Shown: piece by piece, positions 22,540-33,080 of the stretch | Layout: every line of letters begins with the position of its first letter | Numbering within the stretch: the stretch's first letter is position 1 | Origin: Pegoplata infirma | Lineage: Eukaryota; Arthropoda; Insecta; Diptera; Anthomyiidae | Direction: 5' to 3' | Assembly: GCA_963921195.1 (NCBI GenBank) | Contig: OY992540.1 | Coordinates: 79,349,337 to 79,413,336 of the forward strand | DNA: 64,000 nt | Translations under genes and position numbers: made by a program | Notes under the pieces: model-generated | The model's database searches: none | Told to the model about the DNA's origin: nothing | Seen by the model: only the letters and a program-made list of their open reading frames with translations

Positions 22540-23561
22540 GGTAGTTTATTTTCAAAAAGTCCTATTTTGGTACTTTTAATCAAAAACAACAATGTACTAA
22601 TTTGATATTTTAGATCAAGAAATATTATCTTGGTACTTTTTAATATAAAGTACAATTTTGGTACTTTATATTAAAAGTTTCATAGAGGTAAATACTTTTT
22701 ATAAAAAAATAATCTTTTGGTACTTTTCATAGAAAGTACTTTTTTGTTACCAAAAAACACTTTGTTAAAAAAAAGTACCAAAATATAACTTTGTTATACA
22801 AAATAATTTAATAAAAAATATCAAAATAGAACTTTTGAATAAAAAAGTAACAATTTAGTAGATTTTAATAAAAAAAAAGTACCAAAATAGTACATTTTAA
22901 AGTACCAAATTATAATTTTTAACAAAATATTAACTTTTTATAAAAAGAGAATAGAACTTTATAAAAAATGTTACAAAATAGTACTTTTTTAAAAAATATC
23001 ACCAAAATAGTAATTTTTTATTAAAGAAGGGTACGGTACAATGGACTATTTTAAGTCCGAGCGCCATGGACTTGCCTAGCGTTCTTTTAGGTTTGTGCAA
23101 CCCAACTTCAACTCAACTCAAGACTAAAAAAAATACTTTCTATAACAAAAACTAAACATATCAAAATAGTGCTTTAAACAAAAAGTACCAAAAATTTTAT
23201 ATTTTAATGGTAAAAAAAATACTTTTAAAAATATCAAAATGTACCTTTTATAAAGAGTGTAAAATATTATGGTACTTTTTGATAAAAAGCAACAAAACAA
23301 AATTTATGAAAAGCCAAAAAAAACTTTTTAATAAAAAGTACTTTATTTTCAAAATAGAGCTTTTTATGAAGATATATTTTAGTACTAAAAAAAGTAGCTG
23401 TTTTGGAACTTTTAAAAATGCATTAATTTTTGTTCGTGGTTTTTAAAAGTACTATTTTGATACTTTTTTTCCTTTTTTTAGTTTTGCATTAATTTTTATG
23501 AGTTGCAAAATTTTATTATTTTATTTTTTTTATCAAAAAGTACTATAGTTTCTTATTTTTT
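22540..23561. repeat. GTAC block 2a (AAAAGTACCAAAATAG)
   Basis: Imperfect units of AAAAAGTACCAAAATAGTAC and its complement GTACTATTTTGGTACTTTTT run through the block. A 'GCGCC'-like scrap (CGAGCGCCATGGACTTG) sits near 23060. The part from about 23150 on is duplicated at 24500-24930. Confidence 0.7.
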
Positions 23562-24462
23562 TATACCCTCCACTCTAGTGATAGAGGTTATATATAAGTT
23601 TGTCATTCCGTTTGTAACACATCGAAATATTGGTCTAGGACCCCATAAAGTATATATATTCATGATCCTTGATCGATTTTAAGTCCATCTAGTCCGTCTG
23701 TCTGTCCGTTGAAAACACGCTAACTTTTGAAAGACTTTACAGAGGCTACAGAAGTTTGGCATATATGTTGGTAATTTACCAGGTCAGGTTGGCATTGCAA
23801 TCCAGCCAAATCGGTCCAGTGGTTCAAAAGTTATGAGCAAAAGACTGAATTTCGGCAAGGTTTTTCGCGAATTTACGAGATAAAAACCACGATAACTTTC
23901 GAAAGACAATAATGAGACTACTGAAACTTTGCATGTATCTTTGCGTTGCCCAGGTCTGTTTGGTGTCGAATTTCAGCGCAATCGGTTCAGTGGTTCAAAA
24001 GTTATAAGCAAAATCCTGACTTTCAGATTGGTTTCGTCTTAAATACCAAGTGTTAAACAAGTTTTAAGAGCATTGGTGGTAACTTAACAATGCTTTTCAA
24101 ACTTGTTTTGTTTTAAAGCAATGCTTTTTAAACTTGTTTAGTTTTAAAAGCATTGGTAGCTTAAAAATTACACTGGAAAAAAATTTTACACTCAAGAAAA
24201 TTTTACACTCAAACAAATTTTACACTCAAAAAAAAAATTAGTTTTTTTGTTACAAAAATTTGTGTACATACGTACGTGCATTCACTCAGAAATATTTTTA
24301 CAGTAAAAAAACATTACACTCGAAAAAAGTTTTACACACAAAAAAAAAAAAGTAAATTTTCTTCTTTTTTTAATTGAAAAAAAAAAATATATATATTTCT
24401 TATCAAAATAGTGGAGGGTATTCATAGATTCGGCAAAGTCAATTTTAACTTTTCTAATTGTT
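23562..24462 (+). mobile_element. DINE-1-like element, subtype B (B2), full length
   Basis: Begins TATACCCTCCACTCTAGTGA and continues with GTTTGTCATTCCGTTTGTAA, ACCCCATAAAGTATATATAT and the GTCY tract at 23691-23710. A second half repeats a 'CCGATTTGGCTGAAATTCG'-like segment twice. The AAGCATTGGT/CAAGTTTAAA section and ACACTCAAA runs follow. The end is GTGGAGGGTATTCATAG, a weakened stem ATTCGGC-AAAG, then TTTCTAATTGTTTT. It interrupts the duplicated GTAC block: TTTCTTATTTTTT on its left and TATTTTTATAGAAAGAATTT on its right are contiguous in the second block copy. Confidence 0.85.
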
Positions 24463-24960
24463 TTTTTATTTTTATAGAAAGAATTTTTTGGTACTTTTTT
24501 ATAAAATAAGCATATCAAAATCGTGCTTTTAACAAAAAGTACCAAAAATGTACTATTGTTATGATAAAAAAGTACTTTTGACAAAAAATATCAAAATGGC
24601 TTTTTTTAAAGGAGGGGAAAATATTTTTTATAAAAATTTACAAAATGGTACTTTTTAATAAAAAGCAACAAAACAAAATTTATGAAAAGCCAAAATAGTA
24701 GTTTTAATAAAAAGTCCTTAATTTTTAAAATAGAGCTTTTTATAAAGATGAATTTTGGTACTTTTAAAAAAAGCTTTTTTGGTATTTTTGGTTCTTTTTT
24801 AAAAAAGTACTATTTTAAAAAAGTACTTTTATTTTTTTAGCTTTGCATAAATTTTTATGAGTTAAAATTTTTTTTTGTCAAAAAGTACTATTGTTTTTGA
24901 TTTTTTTTTATTATTTTTTTAGAAAGAATTTTTTTGGTACTTTTTTATAAAATGAATTTG
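24463..24960. repeat. GTAC block 2b (duplicate of 23150-23561)
   Basis: Shares with the first copy, in order, ATATCAAAAT(A/C)GTGCTTT, AACAAAAAGTACCAAAAAT, AAAGCAACAAAACAAAATTT, ATGAAAAGCCAAAA, AATAGAGCTTTTTAT, and 'TAAATTTTTATGAGTT'. The duplicated unit is about 480 bp once the inserted DINE is removed. Confidence 0.75.
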
Positions 24961-25274
24961 ATTCCATTTATTTGCTGTAAACAAATTACTACTGTGACAA
25001 CTAATTTTCTTTAAGCACATAAATTACCAAATAAGAAATTCCAAATGTACTTCTAGGTAAGTCATTCCCAAATGACATGTGTTTAGCAACAGAACAATTA
25101 GTTATTGAAATTTGTGAGTTTCGTTCAGAGAGAATTTTTTTAAACATTTTTAATATTTCATTTAAAATTTTTTTAGCGATTTTGTGGTTGATATTATAAG
25201 AAAATCCTAATAAGTCTAGCTGGGTAACAACAATATGTTTAAGAAAAATCCATATATAAAAATGTATAACCACT

Positions 25275-25320
25275 TATGGAGTCCGTCCGTCCGTCTGTCT
25301 GTCCGTCCATCCGTTTATAC
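25275..25320 (+). repeat. GTCY tract remnant
   Basis: AGTCCGTCCGTCCGTCTGTC followed by CGTCCATCCG is an isolated GTCY tract. No DINE 5' terminus or 3' stem-loop is recognisable beside it, so it is a relic or an independent expansion. Confidence 0.5.
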
Positions 25321-25399
25321 ATCTCTATAAGCGAATGAGCAAAATTATTGACAAAAGCTTTAAACAATAAAGGTAAAGCTGTCAACATACAAAACAACA

Positions 25400-25480
25400 A
25401 AAATGAGACTCCTTTTTGTTGTTGTTGTTGCTGCTTATGTTGTTGTTGATGTTGTTGCTATTTAGCATTGTTTGCAAAAG
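25400..25480. repeat. GTT/GCT triplet microsatellite
   Basis: Interrupted TTGTTGTTGTTGTTGCTGCT and GATGTTGTTGCT tract; opa-like low-complexity DNA with no open coding context. Confidence 0.6.
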
Positions 25481-25734
25481 ATACTCATTGTAGCTGCTAA
25501 ATGCAGAATATGAACGACGACGACAATAAACAAAAGAGTTTCCTCTTGTTATACAAATGAAGAAAAAAAACTGCTTAATATTAGAATGGAGGTGAAAATC
25601 ACAAAAATAGTAAAATTTTGACAGTTAAAATAAAATGATTTTCAAATCAGCAGAATTATCAGCAGCCGGAAAATAACATCTAGTTTGAGTCATAGACTCA
25701 AAATAAAAACTTGAAAAATAATGGTAATGTTGGC

Positions 25735-26141
25735 AAAACTTATTCGACACATATTTCGTTATTTGTCAGATTCCATTGTCAAGATTATTTAACATATATA
25801 AAAACCCTATACTGCAATTAGCAAAGGGAATTTAAATGACAAATCGCTAATGTTCAAACTAAAATTTAAATACATATTCGACTCTACTCCCATTGAGAAT
25901 TAGAAGATGAAAATTGTACCATTGTATAAATAGGGTTTTTATATTTGCTAAATAATCTTGACAATGAAAACTGTCAAATTCCAAAACACATGCCGATTAA
26001 GTCTTGCCAAAATTACCAACATAAATAAATTTAAAACTCAAAAATAATTTTCTTGAAAATAATTCTATAAGAATATCATAGTTTTAATAAATAAAGAAAA
26101 TAATGACCTCGAGCTTAAATAAACCTACTCAAAATATGTTG
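25735..26141. mobile_element. Foldback element (GACCTCGAGC end) with inner palindrome
   Basis: An inner inverted pair faces itself: TTGTCAGATTCCATTGTCAA with AACATATATAAAAACCCTA at 25755-25813, against 'TAGGGTTTTTATATTTGCTA' and TTGACAATGAAAACTGTCAA at 25928-25977. The right end (CTTGCCAAAATTACCAACAT through AATGACCTCGAGC to CCTACTCAAAATA) matches the right end of the foldback at 57773-58068. The left outer arm is reduced to AATGTTGGCAAAACTTATTC, so the element is asymmetrically eroded. Confidence 0.65.
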
Positions 26142-27104
26142 TTATTAAATTTTTATTTCTGCCCCTTTCTATTGACTATACATAAAAATGAACATAAAAA
26201 TAAGGAAAAGAGGAAAACAAAGATTGCATAAAATAAAACTACTTTACTTTGAAAAGAATGATGCATTTTTTGCATATTTCTATAGACAAGGCACTCTGAA
26301 CAACACGTCGAACGACTACTAATACTGCCGCTGCTAAAACTGGCTGTTTTAAACGTTCTTTCGTTGTTGGGTTGTGAATTTTTTTTAGTGTGTTGACTGA
26401 CTAACTGACAGTTGGTTGGCTGGCTGACATTTTTTTTTGTTTTCTGAGTTGGCAACACTTGAGCATATAATATATATTTTTTATATATTTATTTCTACAG
26501 ACAGAAGGTAGTGTACCTCTTTGTTTCCAACAAAACTCAGTCTTTACAATTTTATTATTTTTTTTTTTTTTTGAAATAAGCAAGATAAATATTTTACATA
26601 TCTTTCTTTTATTTTTGCTAAATGTTACTGCGTCAGGCATTTTTTTCTGACGATTAAAAAAAAAGTACGGAATTTTAAACACAAAAAATGTGCACAAAAG
26701 CAGCGGATAATGTATTTTGTTATAAAAAGCGTAAAATTTCGCACGGTTAGTTTTTTTTTTCAAAACGAAAAGAAAAAAATATAAAAAGTTATAAAAAAAA
26801 TTTCGTCTTTTTTCAATCATGAAATAAATTCTTTTGTTGTTAAAAGTAAAACTTTAGCAAAAAGTGTTTAAAAATGTGATTGGAAAATATTTTATATAGT
26901 TTAATATGGAATGGAATAAGTTTAAAATTAAATTTTATTTATATTTGTAATCCGTTAAAAAAAAATTAAAAAAAAAAATTTTACAAATGAAGCAAGTAAA
27001 AAAGTTAAATTTGGCCTTGTCGAATCAATTTAAAAGACTAATGCAAAAAACTCTATTCGTTCAAGAGATATAGTTGGCCAAAGCTCCGTTAGGTGGAGCA
27101 GTAT
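26142..27104. other. AT-rich non-coding DNA
   Basis: No gene supported. Two overlapping minus-strand frames of 101 and 139 codons at 26153-26820 are rich in K/F/L/Y, lack motifs and depend on A/T runs. GGTTGGCTGGCTGAC-type repeats lie near 26412. Confidence 0.5.
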
Positions 27105-27242
27105 CGCAATATTTTAGTGAGCATAAAACCACGATCATATTTTGAGGTTCTAAGAGATTAGTACAAGATATTCAAATTCTTACATTTCAGTACAAGCATC
27201 TGGTGAATTTAGAAGTCCACGATTGTGTGTGGAAATTCTTAG

Positions 27243-27874
27243 GTTAGGGGTGGTGGAGCCTAAAGTTCAGACTCCTCGCATAGACCGGCTGGTCCATAGC
27301 GATACCACAATTTCCTTCAGCGACGAGGATAAAACGCGTTAGTCCATGTTGCGAACAGTTTTAGTTGCGTAAGGTCCGTAGTGGCGATATCATCCAGATT
27401 CTCGATTTCTGCTTTACCTAGTATTCGCTCGCGGTGTCTGGCCAATGCGGGGCATTTGCACAGAATGTGTTCAACTGTTTCATCTGTATTAGGTTCATCA
27501 CATCTTCTACAATTGGCATCCGAGATAAGTCCCATAGTTTTCGCGTGAAAAGCAATTAGGCAGTGTCCTGTGACCACTCCCGTGAGTAAACGACAATCCT
27601 CTCTGTTAAGAGAGAAAAGGTAGCGAGTTTTCCCGAGGTCGTAATGCGGCCAGATTCTTCTGGTGATACTGCTCGTGCTTAGCTCTCTCCATTTCCTGTT
27701 TGCAATAGAAATGCAACGACAGTCACTTCTCGTCCTATAGTACTGAATGGGGGGCTCAATATGAACCAAAGTTCCTACGCCATCTGCTCCAAGCTTAGCG
27801 AGCTCATCAGCTTTCTCGTTCCCATCTACTCCCCTATGTCCAGGTACCCATACAAGAGATACGGTATTATTCCC
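27243..27874 (-). mobile_element. 5'-truncated non-LTR (LINE) retrotransposon
   Basis: A 632-bp insert, visibly GC-richer than its host, is flanked by a 12-bp direct repeat GGAAATTCTTAG at 27231-27242 and 27875-27886. That sequence belongs to the 59-bp host unit, so it is a clean target-site duplication. On the minus strand the element starts abruptly inside the RNase H domain (5' truncation), runs through the end of the polyprotein and ends in a short 3' untranslated region of about 74 bp. No poly(A) is visible at the 3' junction. The RNase H domain places it among the I/LOA/R1-like non-LTR groups. The intact frame suggests it is young relative to its surroundings. Confidence 0.9.
27317..27874 (-). 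pseudogene. RNase H + zinc-knuckle C-terminus of a LINE polyprotein
   Basis: The frame has no stop over about 185 codons. (The 193-codon open frame begins in flanking DNA at 27898; its first 8 codons are host repeat and target duplication.) Near the start, WVPGHRGVDGNEKADELAK (residues 17-35) is the end of an RNase H fold, with the conserved His in VPGH and the last acidic metal ligand in KADELA. Further on, LLTGVVTGHC (104-113) and the knuckle CRRCDEPNTDETVEHILCKC (130-149, CX2C-X10-HX2C) are the arrangement seen after the RNase H or RT in LOA/I/R1-like elements. In the intact element this polyprotein performs target-primed reverse transcription. Here endonuclease, reverse transcriptase and the front of RNase H are missing, so no activity is expected. 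The exact clade is not resolvable by eye. Confidence 0.88.
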
Positions 27875-28034
27875 GGAAATTCTTAGATCTAAGCACATGA
27901 CTTTAGTACCATCAAAAGTCCGCTATTGTGTTTGAAGATCTTATGATTTTAGTACACGGTTAGAAGTCCACGATTGTGTGTGCAAATTCTTAAATTTAAG
28001 AATACGATTGTAGTACCTTTAGAACTCCACGATA

Positions 28035-28589
28035 CACTCAAAAAATTATGTTAGTAAAATCAACTGAAAATGTCAGTTAAAATAACTACTTTGTAAGTTG
28101 TTTTAGGGTCAACTACTTTTTCAGTTAAATCAACTAACAACGTTAGTTATTTTAACTGACAAAAAACAACTGACTTATGTAGTAAAAACTACTTACATTT
28201 GTAGTCAAAACAACTAAAATGTAGTAAAAATAAAATAATCAATATATAATTTTTGTTTTTCAAAAAAAAATTTCAGGAAAAAAATTGAAGACCAAATTTT
28301 TTTTTTAAATTTGTGAAAAACAAAAAAAAAAACGAAAATTTATTTTTTTTAGAAAAAATTTTGAAAATTTTTCAGAGATAAAAAAAAATAAAATTAACTA
28401 CTTTAAATAACTGTTACTAAATTACAGTACTTTTTTGTTAGTTATTAAAAAAACGACTTAAAATAACTAACAGAAATAGTTGTTTGATATTTTTCATACA
28501 AAAACAACTGACTTTGTAGTTGAAAACAACTAACTACTGTAAAATATACAAACAACTAACATGTAGTTACTTACATAATTTTCTGAGTG
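28035..28589. mobile_element. MITE-1 copy 2
   Basis: Begins CACTCAAAAAATTATGTTAG and ends with the complement of CACTCAGAAAATTATGTAAG, flanked by TA at 28033-28034 and 28590-28591. It matches copy 1 at 569-1140 almost throughout, including GTAAAATCAACTGAAAA and CATTTGTAGTCAAAACAACT. It sits inside a 59-bp repeat unit whose halves (TCCACGA and GTTTTGGAG) flank it. It is slightly shorter than copy 1 because of homopolymer differences. Confidence 0.9.
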
Positions 28590-30780
28590 TAGTTTTGGAG
28601 CTTTAAGAATTTTAGTACACGATTTTAGTGCTTTTAGAAGTCCACGATTGTGTGTAGAAATTTATGTACACGACTTAAGTACCTTCTGAAGTCTACGACT
28701 GTATTTTTGAGATTTTGGCATTTTGTGGATTTCACTTCAAGCTTCTGGTAAATTTAAAAGTCCATAATTGTGTGACGAAATTTGAAGATTTAAGTAAACG
28801 ATTTTAGTACTTAGGGAAGTCCACGATTGTTTTTAAATATCTTCGAATTTTAGTACAAGTTTGGAAGTTCACGATTGTCTGTGAAAATTCTAAGATTTAA
28901 GTACACGATTTTAGTACCTTCAGAAGGTTTCGATTATTTTTTGGAATTTTTGTTGTGATTTTAGTACACGATTTTAGTGCCTTTAGAAGTCCAAGATTTT
29001 GTGTTTAAGTACACGATTTTAGTACCTTCAAAAGTCCACGATTGTTTTGGAGATTATAGGATTTTAGTACAAAATGTTAGTGCCTTTAGAAGTCCATGAT
29101 TGTGTGTGGAAATTCGAAGATTTAAGTACACGATTTTAGAACCTTCAGAAGTTCACGATTGTTTTTGAAGATCTTAGGATTTGAGTACACGATTGGAAGT
29201 CCACGATTTTGAGTGGAAATTCTAAGATTTAAGTACATGATTTTAGTACCTTCAGAAGACCACGATTGTTTTTTGGGATTTTAGAAAACAATTAGAAGTA
29301 CACGATTTTTTGTGCAAATTCAAAGGTTTAAGTACACGATTCAGAAGTCCACGATTGTTTTTGGAAATTTTAGGATTTTAGTACACGATTTTAGTGTCTT
29401 TAGAATTCCAAGATTTTGTGTTATAATTCTTAGGTTAAAGTACGATTTTAGTACCTTTAGAAGTCCACGATTGTTTTTTGGAGATAAAACGATTTTAGTA
29501 CACGATATGAGTGCCTTTAGATGACCATGATTGTGTGTGGAAATTCAAAGATTTAAGTACACGATTTTAGTACCTTTAAAAGTCCACAATTGTGTGTGGA
29601 AATTCTAAGATTTAGGTAAACGATTTTAGTACCTTCAGAAGTCTACGATTAATGTTGGAAATTTTAGGATTTTAGTGCCTTTAGAAGTCCACGAGTTTGT
29701 GTTATGAATCTTAGATTCAAGTACACTATTTTGGTACCCTTAGAAGTCAACAGTTGTTTTTAGAGACCTGAAGATTTGTGTGCACTATTTTATTAGAAGT
29801 ATATGATTGTGTGCGAATTCAAAGGTTTAAGTACACGATTCAGTAGTCAACGATTGTTTTTGGAAATTTTAGGATTTTAGTACACGAATTTAGTGTTTTT
29901 AGAAATCCACGATTTTGTGTTATAATTCTTAGATTTAAGCAGACGATTTTAGTACCTTTAGAAGTCCACGATTGTTTTTGGGGATTATACGATTTTAGTA
30001 CACGATATTAGTGCCTTTAGAAGCCCATGATTGTGTGTGGAAATTCAAAGATTTAAGTACACGATTTTAGTACCTTTAGAAGTCCACAATCGTGTGTGGA
30101 AATTCTAAGATTTAGGTATACGATCTTAGTACATTCAGAAGTCTACGATTATTTTAGGAAATTTTAGAGTTTTAGAAGTCCACGATTTTGTATTATGAAT
30201 CTTAGATTTAAGTACACGATTTTGGTACCTTTAGAATTCAACAATTGTTTTTAGAGACCTGAAGATTTGTGTGCACTATTTTAGTGTTCTTGAAATAAAC
30301 AATTGTTTGTTGGAATTCTAAGATTAAGTAAAATTTAAAGTTCCTTCAGAAGTCCATGATTGTTTTTGGAGATTTTAGGATTTTAGTACAATATCTAGTG
30401 TACGCTTTTAGTACAAAATTTTAATAACATTAGAATTCCTAGAATGTTTTGTTGGAATTCTTAGATTTAAGTACCTTAAGAAGTCAACGATTGCTTATTG
30501 AGAATTTAAAATCTAAGTGCAAAATGTTTGTACCTTAATTGATTGTTGAAATTTTATTATTTCAATCAAAAGTTTTTTTTTTCAAATTCGAGTACGCGAT
30601 ATTAGAACAGGACTTCAGTACATTTTGATTTTGGAGATTTCAAGATTTTAGTACAATATTTTAGTATTTTTATATGTTTACGATTGTTTGTTGAAATTCT
30701 AAGACCTTAGTACTCAATTTTAATAGTCTTGAAAGTTCACAATTTTTGTTCTAAGATTCTAAAATTTCCTACATAATTTT

Positions 30781-31440
30781 TATACCCTCCAACCACAGTA
30801 TGGGGGTATACTCACTTTGTCATTCCGTGTGTAACGCATCGAAATATTGGTCGGGGACCCCATAATGTATAGATATTATTGATCAGTGATCGATTCTAAG
30901 ACATTCTAGCGATGTCCGTCTGTCCGTCCGTTCGTTCGAATCGGAATGGGATGAAACTAAAAGCAAAAGAAAGTTGACATTTTTTATAACAAACCCCTCT
31001 AGGCTTTTTTGTAGTTCTGTGCTTGATTTTTTTTTACACGAATTTGAAGTTGGTAATTTTAAAGAATTAAAATGTTTTTTATACTAAATATGTCCTACTT
31101 AGGGGGTGTGCCCTTATTGACGATTTAAGCTCAAAATTACGTAAGCTATAACCGGTATGAATTTCACTGCAATTGGTCCTGTAACTAATTTCTGAATAAC
31201 CAAATTATTAAAAACAAACCACTGTACACCGTTGCGTATGATTGTTATTTAAAGATAATTACAAAATCAAGTATACGCCACTAATACAGTTTTCAAATAA
31301 TTCATTTTACAATAATAATAAAAGTTCACCAACTTTAGGGTTTTGTTGTGGAAAATGTTCTTTTTCATTTGCTTTTGGTTTCATCCCATCCGATTTTAGT
31401 TGTTGCACTGTGTTATTTTCAAAGTGTTCTTAAAAAGGTA
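30781..31440 (+). mobile_element. DINE-1-like element, subtype D (D1), with inner inverted repeat
   Basis: Starts TATACCCTCCAACCACAGTA, then CATTCCGTGTGTAACGCATC, ATTGGTCGGGGACCCCATAA and GCGATGTCCGTCTGTCCGTC (about 30909). After the tract an inverted pair occurs: ATCGGAATGGGATGAAAC at 30941 faces GTTTCATCCCATCCGAT near 31378-31395, about 440 bp apart. The usual D-type body and 3' stem-loop are not found. A second insertion or a rearranged 3' half is likely. Confidence 0.65.
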
Positions 31441-32639
31441 TAGACCAAAAAAATGCTTCCATAAAAGGGTTAATTATGTTAACTTAATTTTCTTGCAACC
31501 CTATTCAATTACAATTTATATCAACCTGTACTATTTATTAACCGCAAATTTAATAAAACCAAAAAAAAAAAAATAATTATAATAAAAAAAATTAACTATA
31601 ATTTCACTCAACAGATGCTTTAATTATAATTAATAGGTTTTTAGTAGTTATACAATTTAGAATTTATAATATAACATGCACAAACATGTTCGTGTATTGC
31701 CTGACTTTATGTAATGCATATTGTACTACTAACTTGTACTATATATATTTTTTTGTGTTGTAACAACACATCGGTTGATCTTGTCACCACAACAAATTTA
31801 GTACAACATCTCTCAATAAATTACAGACAACAAGTAACGAGTAACAACAGCAAAAGTACAATATTGTGGTTTAGTACACGACAATAGATTAATATGAATG
31901 GGCAACATTTTTTTTTTTTTTGTATTGTAATGAACCTGTGGCTGAACAAGTTCAATTTGTAACAGAAGGGTTAAACATGAACTACATTTTTTTATTTTTT
32001 AATTATATTAATTAAATGGAAATTAATATAAAAATTACATAAAAACCACCACTTATTAATTAAACCCATATTGTGTTTTTCTCCTCTAACTGTCTCTTTA
32101 AATTCATTAAAGTATTAGGGCAAATTATTTTTTATCACCTCCACAAAAACATAAACTTTCAGTTGGAAGTTTTGAAAAAAAAACAGCTTCTTCGCGAGCA
32201 CAACTTAATTAATAGCCGAAAGCTAAATGATAAAAAGCAACAGCGGTATAGATTTTAGAACAACGCAACCTGTCAGACACAAAAAAAAAAATATGACAGT
32301 CTTAATGTGAACATCAAGGTGTGAGGACGTAGGAAAGTAAAAAGAAATAAAACAAAAAAAAAAATTGCTTATTTATCATAAAATAAATGATAAAATTGTT
32401 ATGAATTGCTTAAAGGTAAATTGTGGTTTTTATATCTGAACACATGCATCTGATAAATAAAAAAATATAACAAAAAAGAATAAAACAACCTGTCATATAC
32501 AAATATAGGAGCAGACAAAGACAAAAACAACATATGGAGGACGCCTATAGACAATAAGACAATTTGCTTCTGTGGTTTAACCCTAAAAAGAACAAAATTG
32601 TCATGGACACCTGTATTAATATTTTTGAATCATATTTCA
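31441..32639. other. Non-repetitive AT-rich spacer within the 59-bp domain
   Basis: No repeat units, mobile-element ends or gene were recognised. The stretch is AT-rich with A/T runs and separates the two halves of the 59-bp repeat domain. Frames of about 60 codons here lack motifs. Confidence 0.45.
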
Positions 32640-32756
32640 GTAACGTTCCTAAACAAGATTTTATTTAGTACTTTTAGACGTCCACATTAATTTGTTGAAT
32701 TCCTAAGATTTTAGTACCTTAAAAAATCCATGATTGTGTGTTAAATTAAGATTTGA

Positions 32757-33080
32757 TTTCACAATTTTAGTACAAAATTTAAGTACATAATTTGTGTACA
32801 CAATTTTAGTACGCAATTTTAGTACACAATTTTAGTACACAATTTTAGTACACAATTTTAGTACAGAATTTTAGAACACAATTTTAGTACACAATTTTAG
32901 TACACAATTTAAGTACACAATTTTAGTTCACAAATTTGGTAGACAAGTTTAGTACATACACAATTTTAGTACACAATTTTAGGACACAATTTTAGGACAC
33001 AATTTTAGGACACAATTTTAGGACACAATTTTAGGACACAATTTTAGGACACAATTTTAGTACACAATTTTAGCACCTTT
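32757..33080 (+). repeat. 13-bp tandem array ACACAATTTTAGT/G
   Basis: A 13-bp unit ACACAATTTTAGT is repeated head to tail roughly twenty times. The middle section switches to the variant TTTTAGGACACAA for about seven consecutive units (about 32978-33060) and then returns to AGTACACAA. This is a local expansion of the first 13 bp of the 59-bp unit. Confidence 0.85.

Larger units (their letters stand above)
27105..30780. repeat. Degenerate 59-bp tandem repeat domain, part 1
   Basis: Units follow the order ACGATTTTAGTACCTTTAGA, AGTCCACGATTGTGTGTGGA, AATTCTAAGATTTAAGTAC. The clearest neighbours start 59 bp apart (29561 and 29620). Divergence, dropped half-units and swaps of GTGTGTGG for GTTTTTGG are widespread, so it is an old, unhomogenised array rather than a clean satellite. 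It is interrupted by the non-LTR element at 27243-27874 and the MITE at 28035-28589. The same array resumes at 32640. Confidence 0.8.

Noticed and set aside
26401..26820. 139-codon minus-strand frame as a gene
   Set aside because: Low-complexity K/F/Y-rich translation of AT-rich DNA, overlapping another meaningless frame; no domain.
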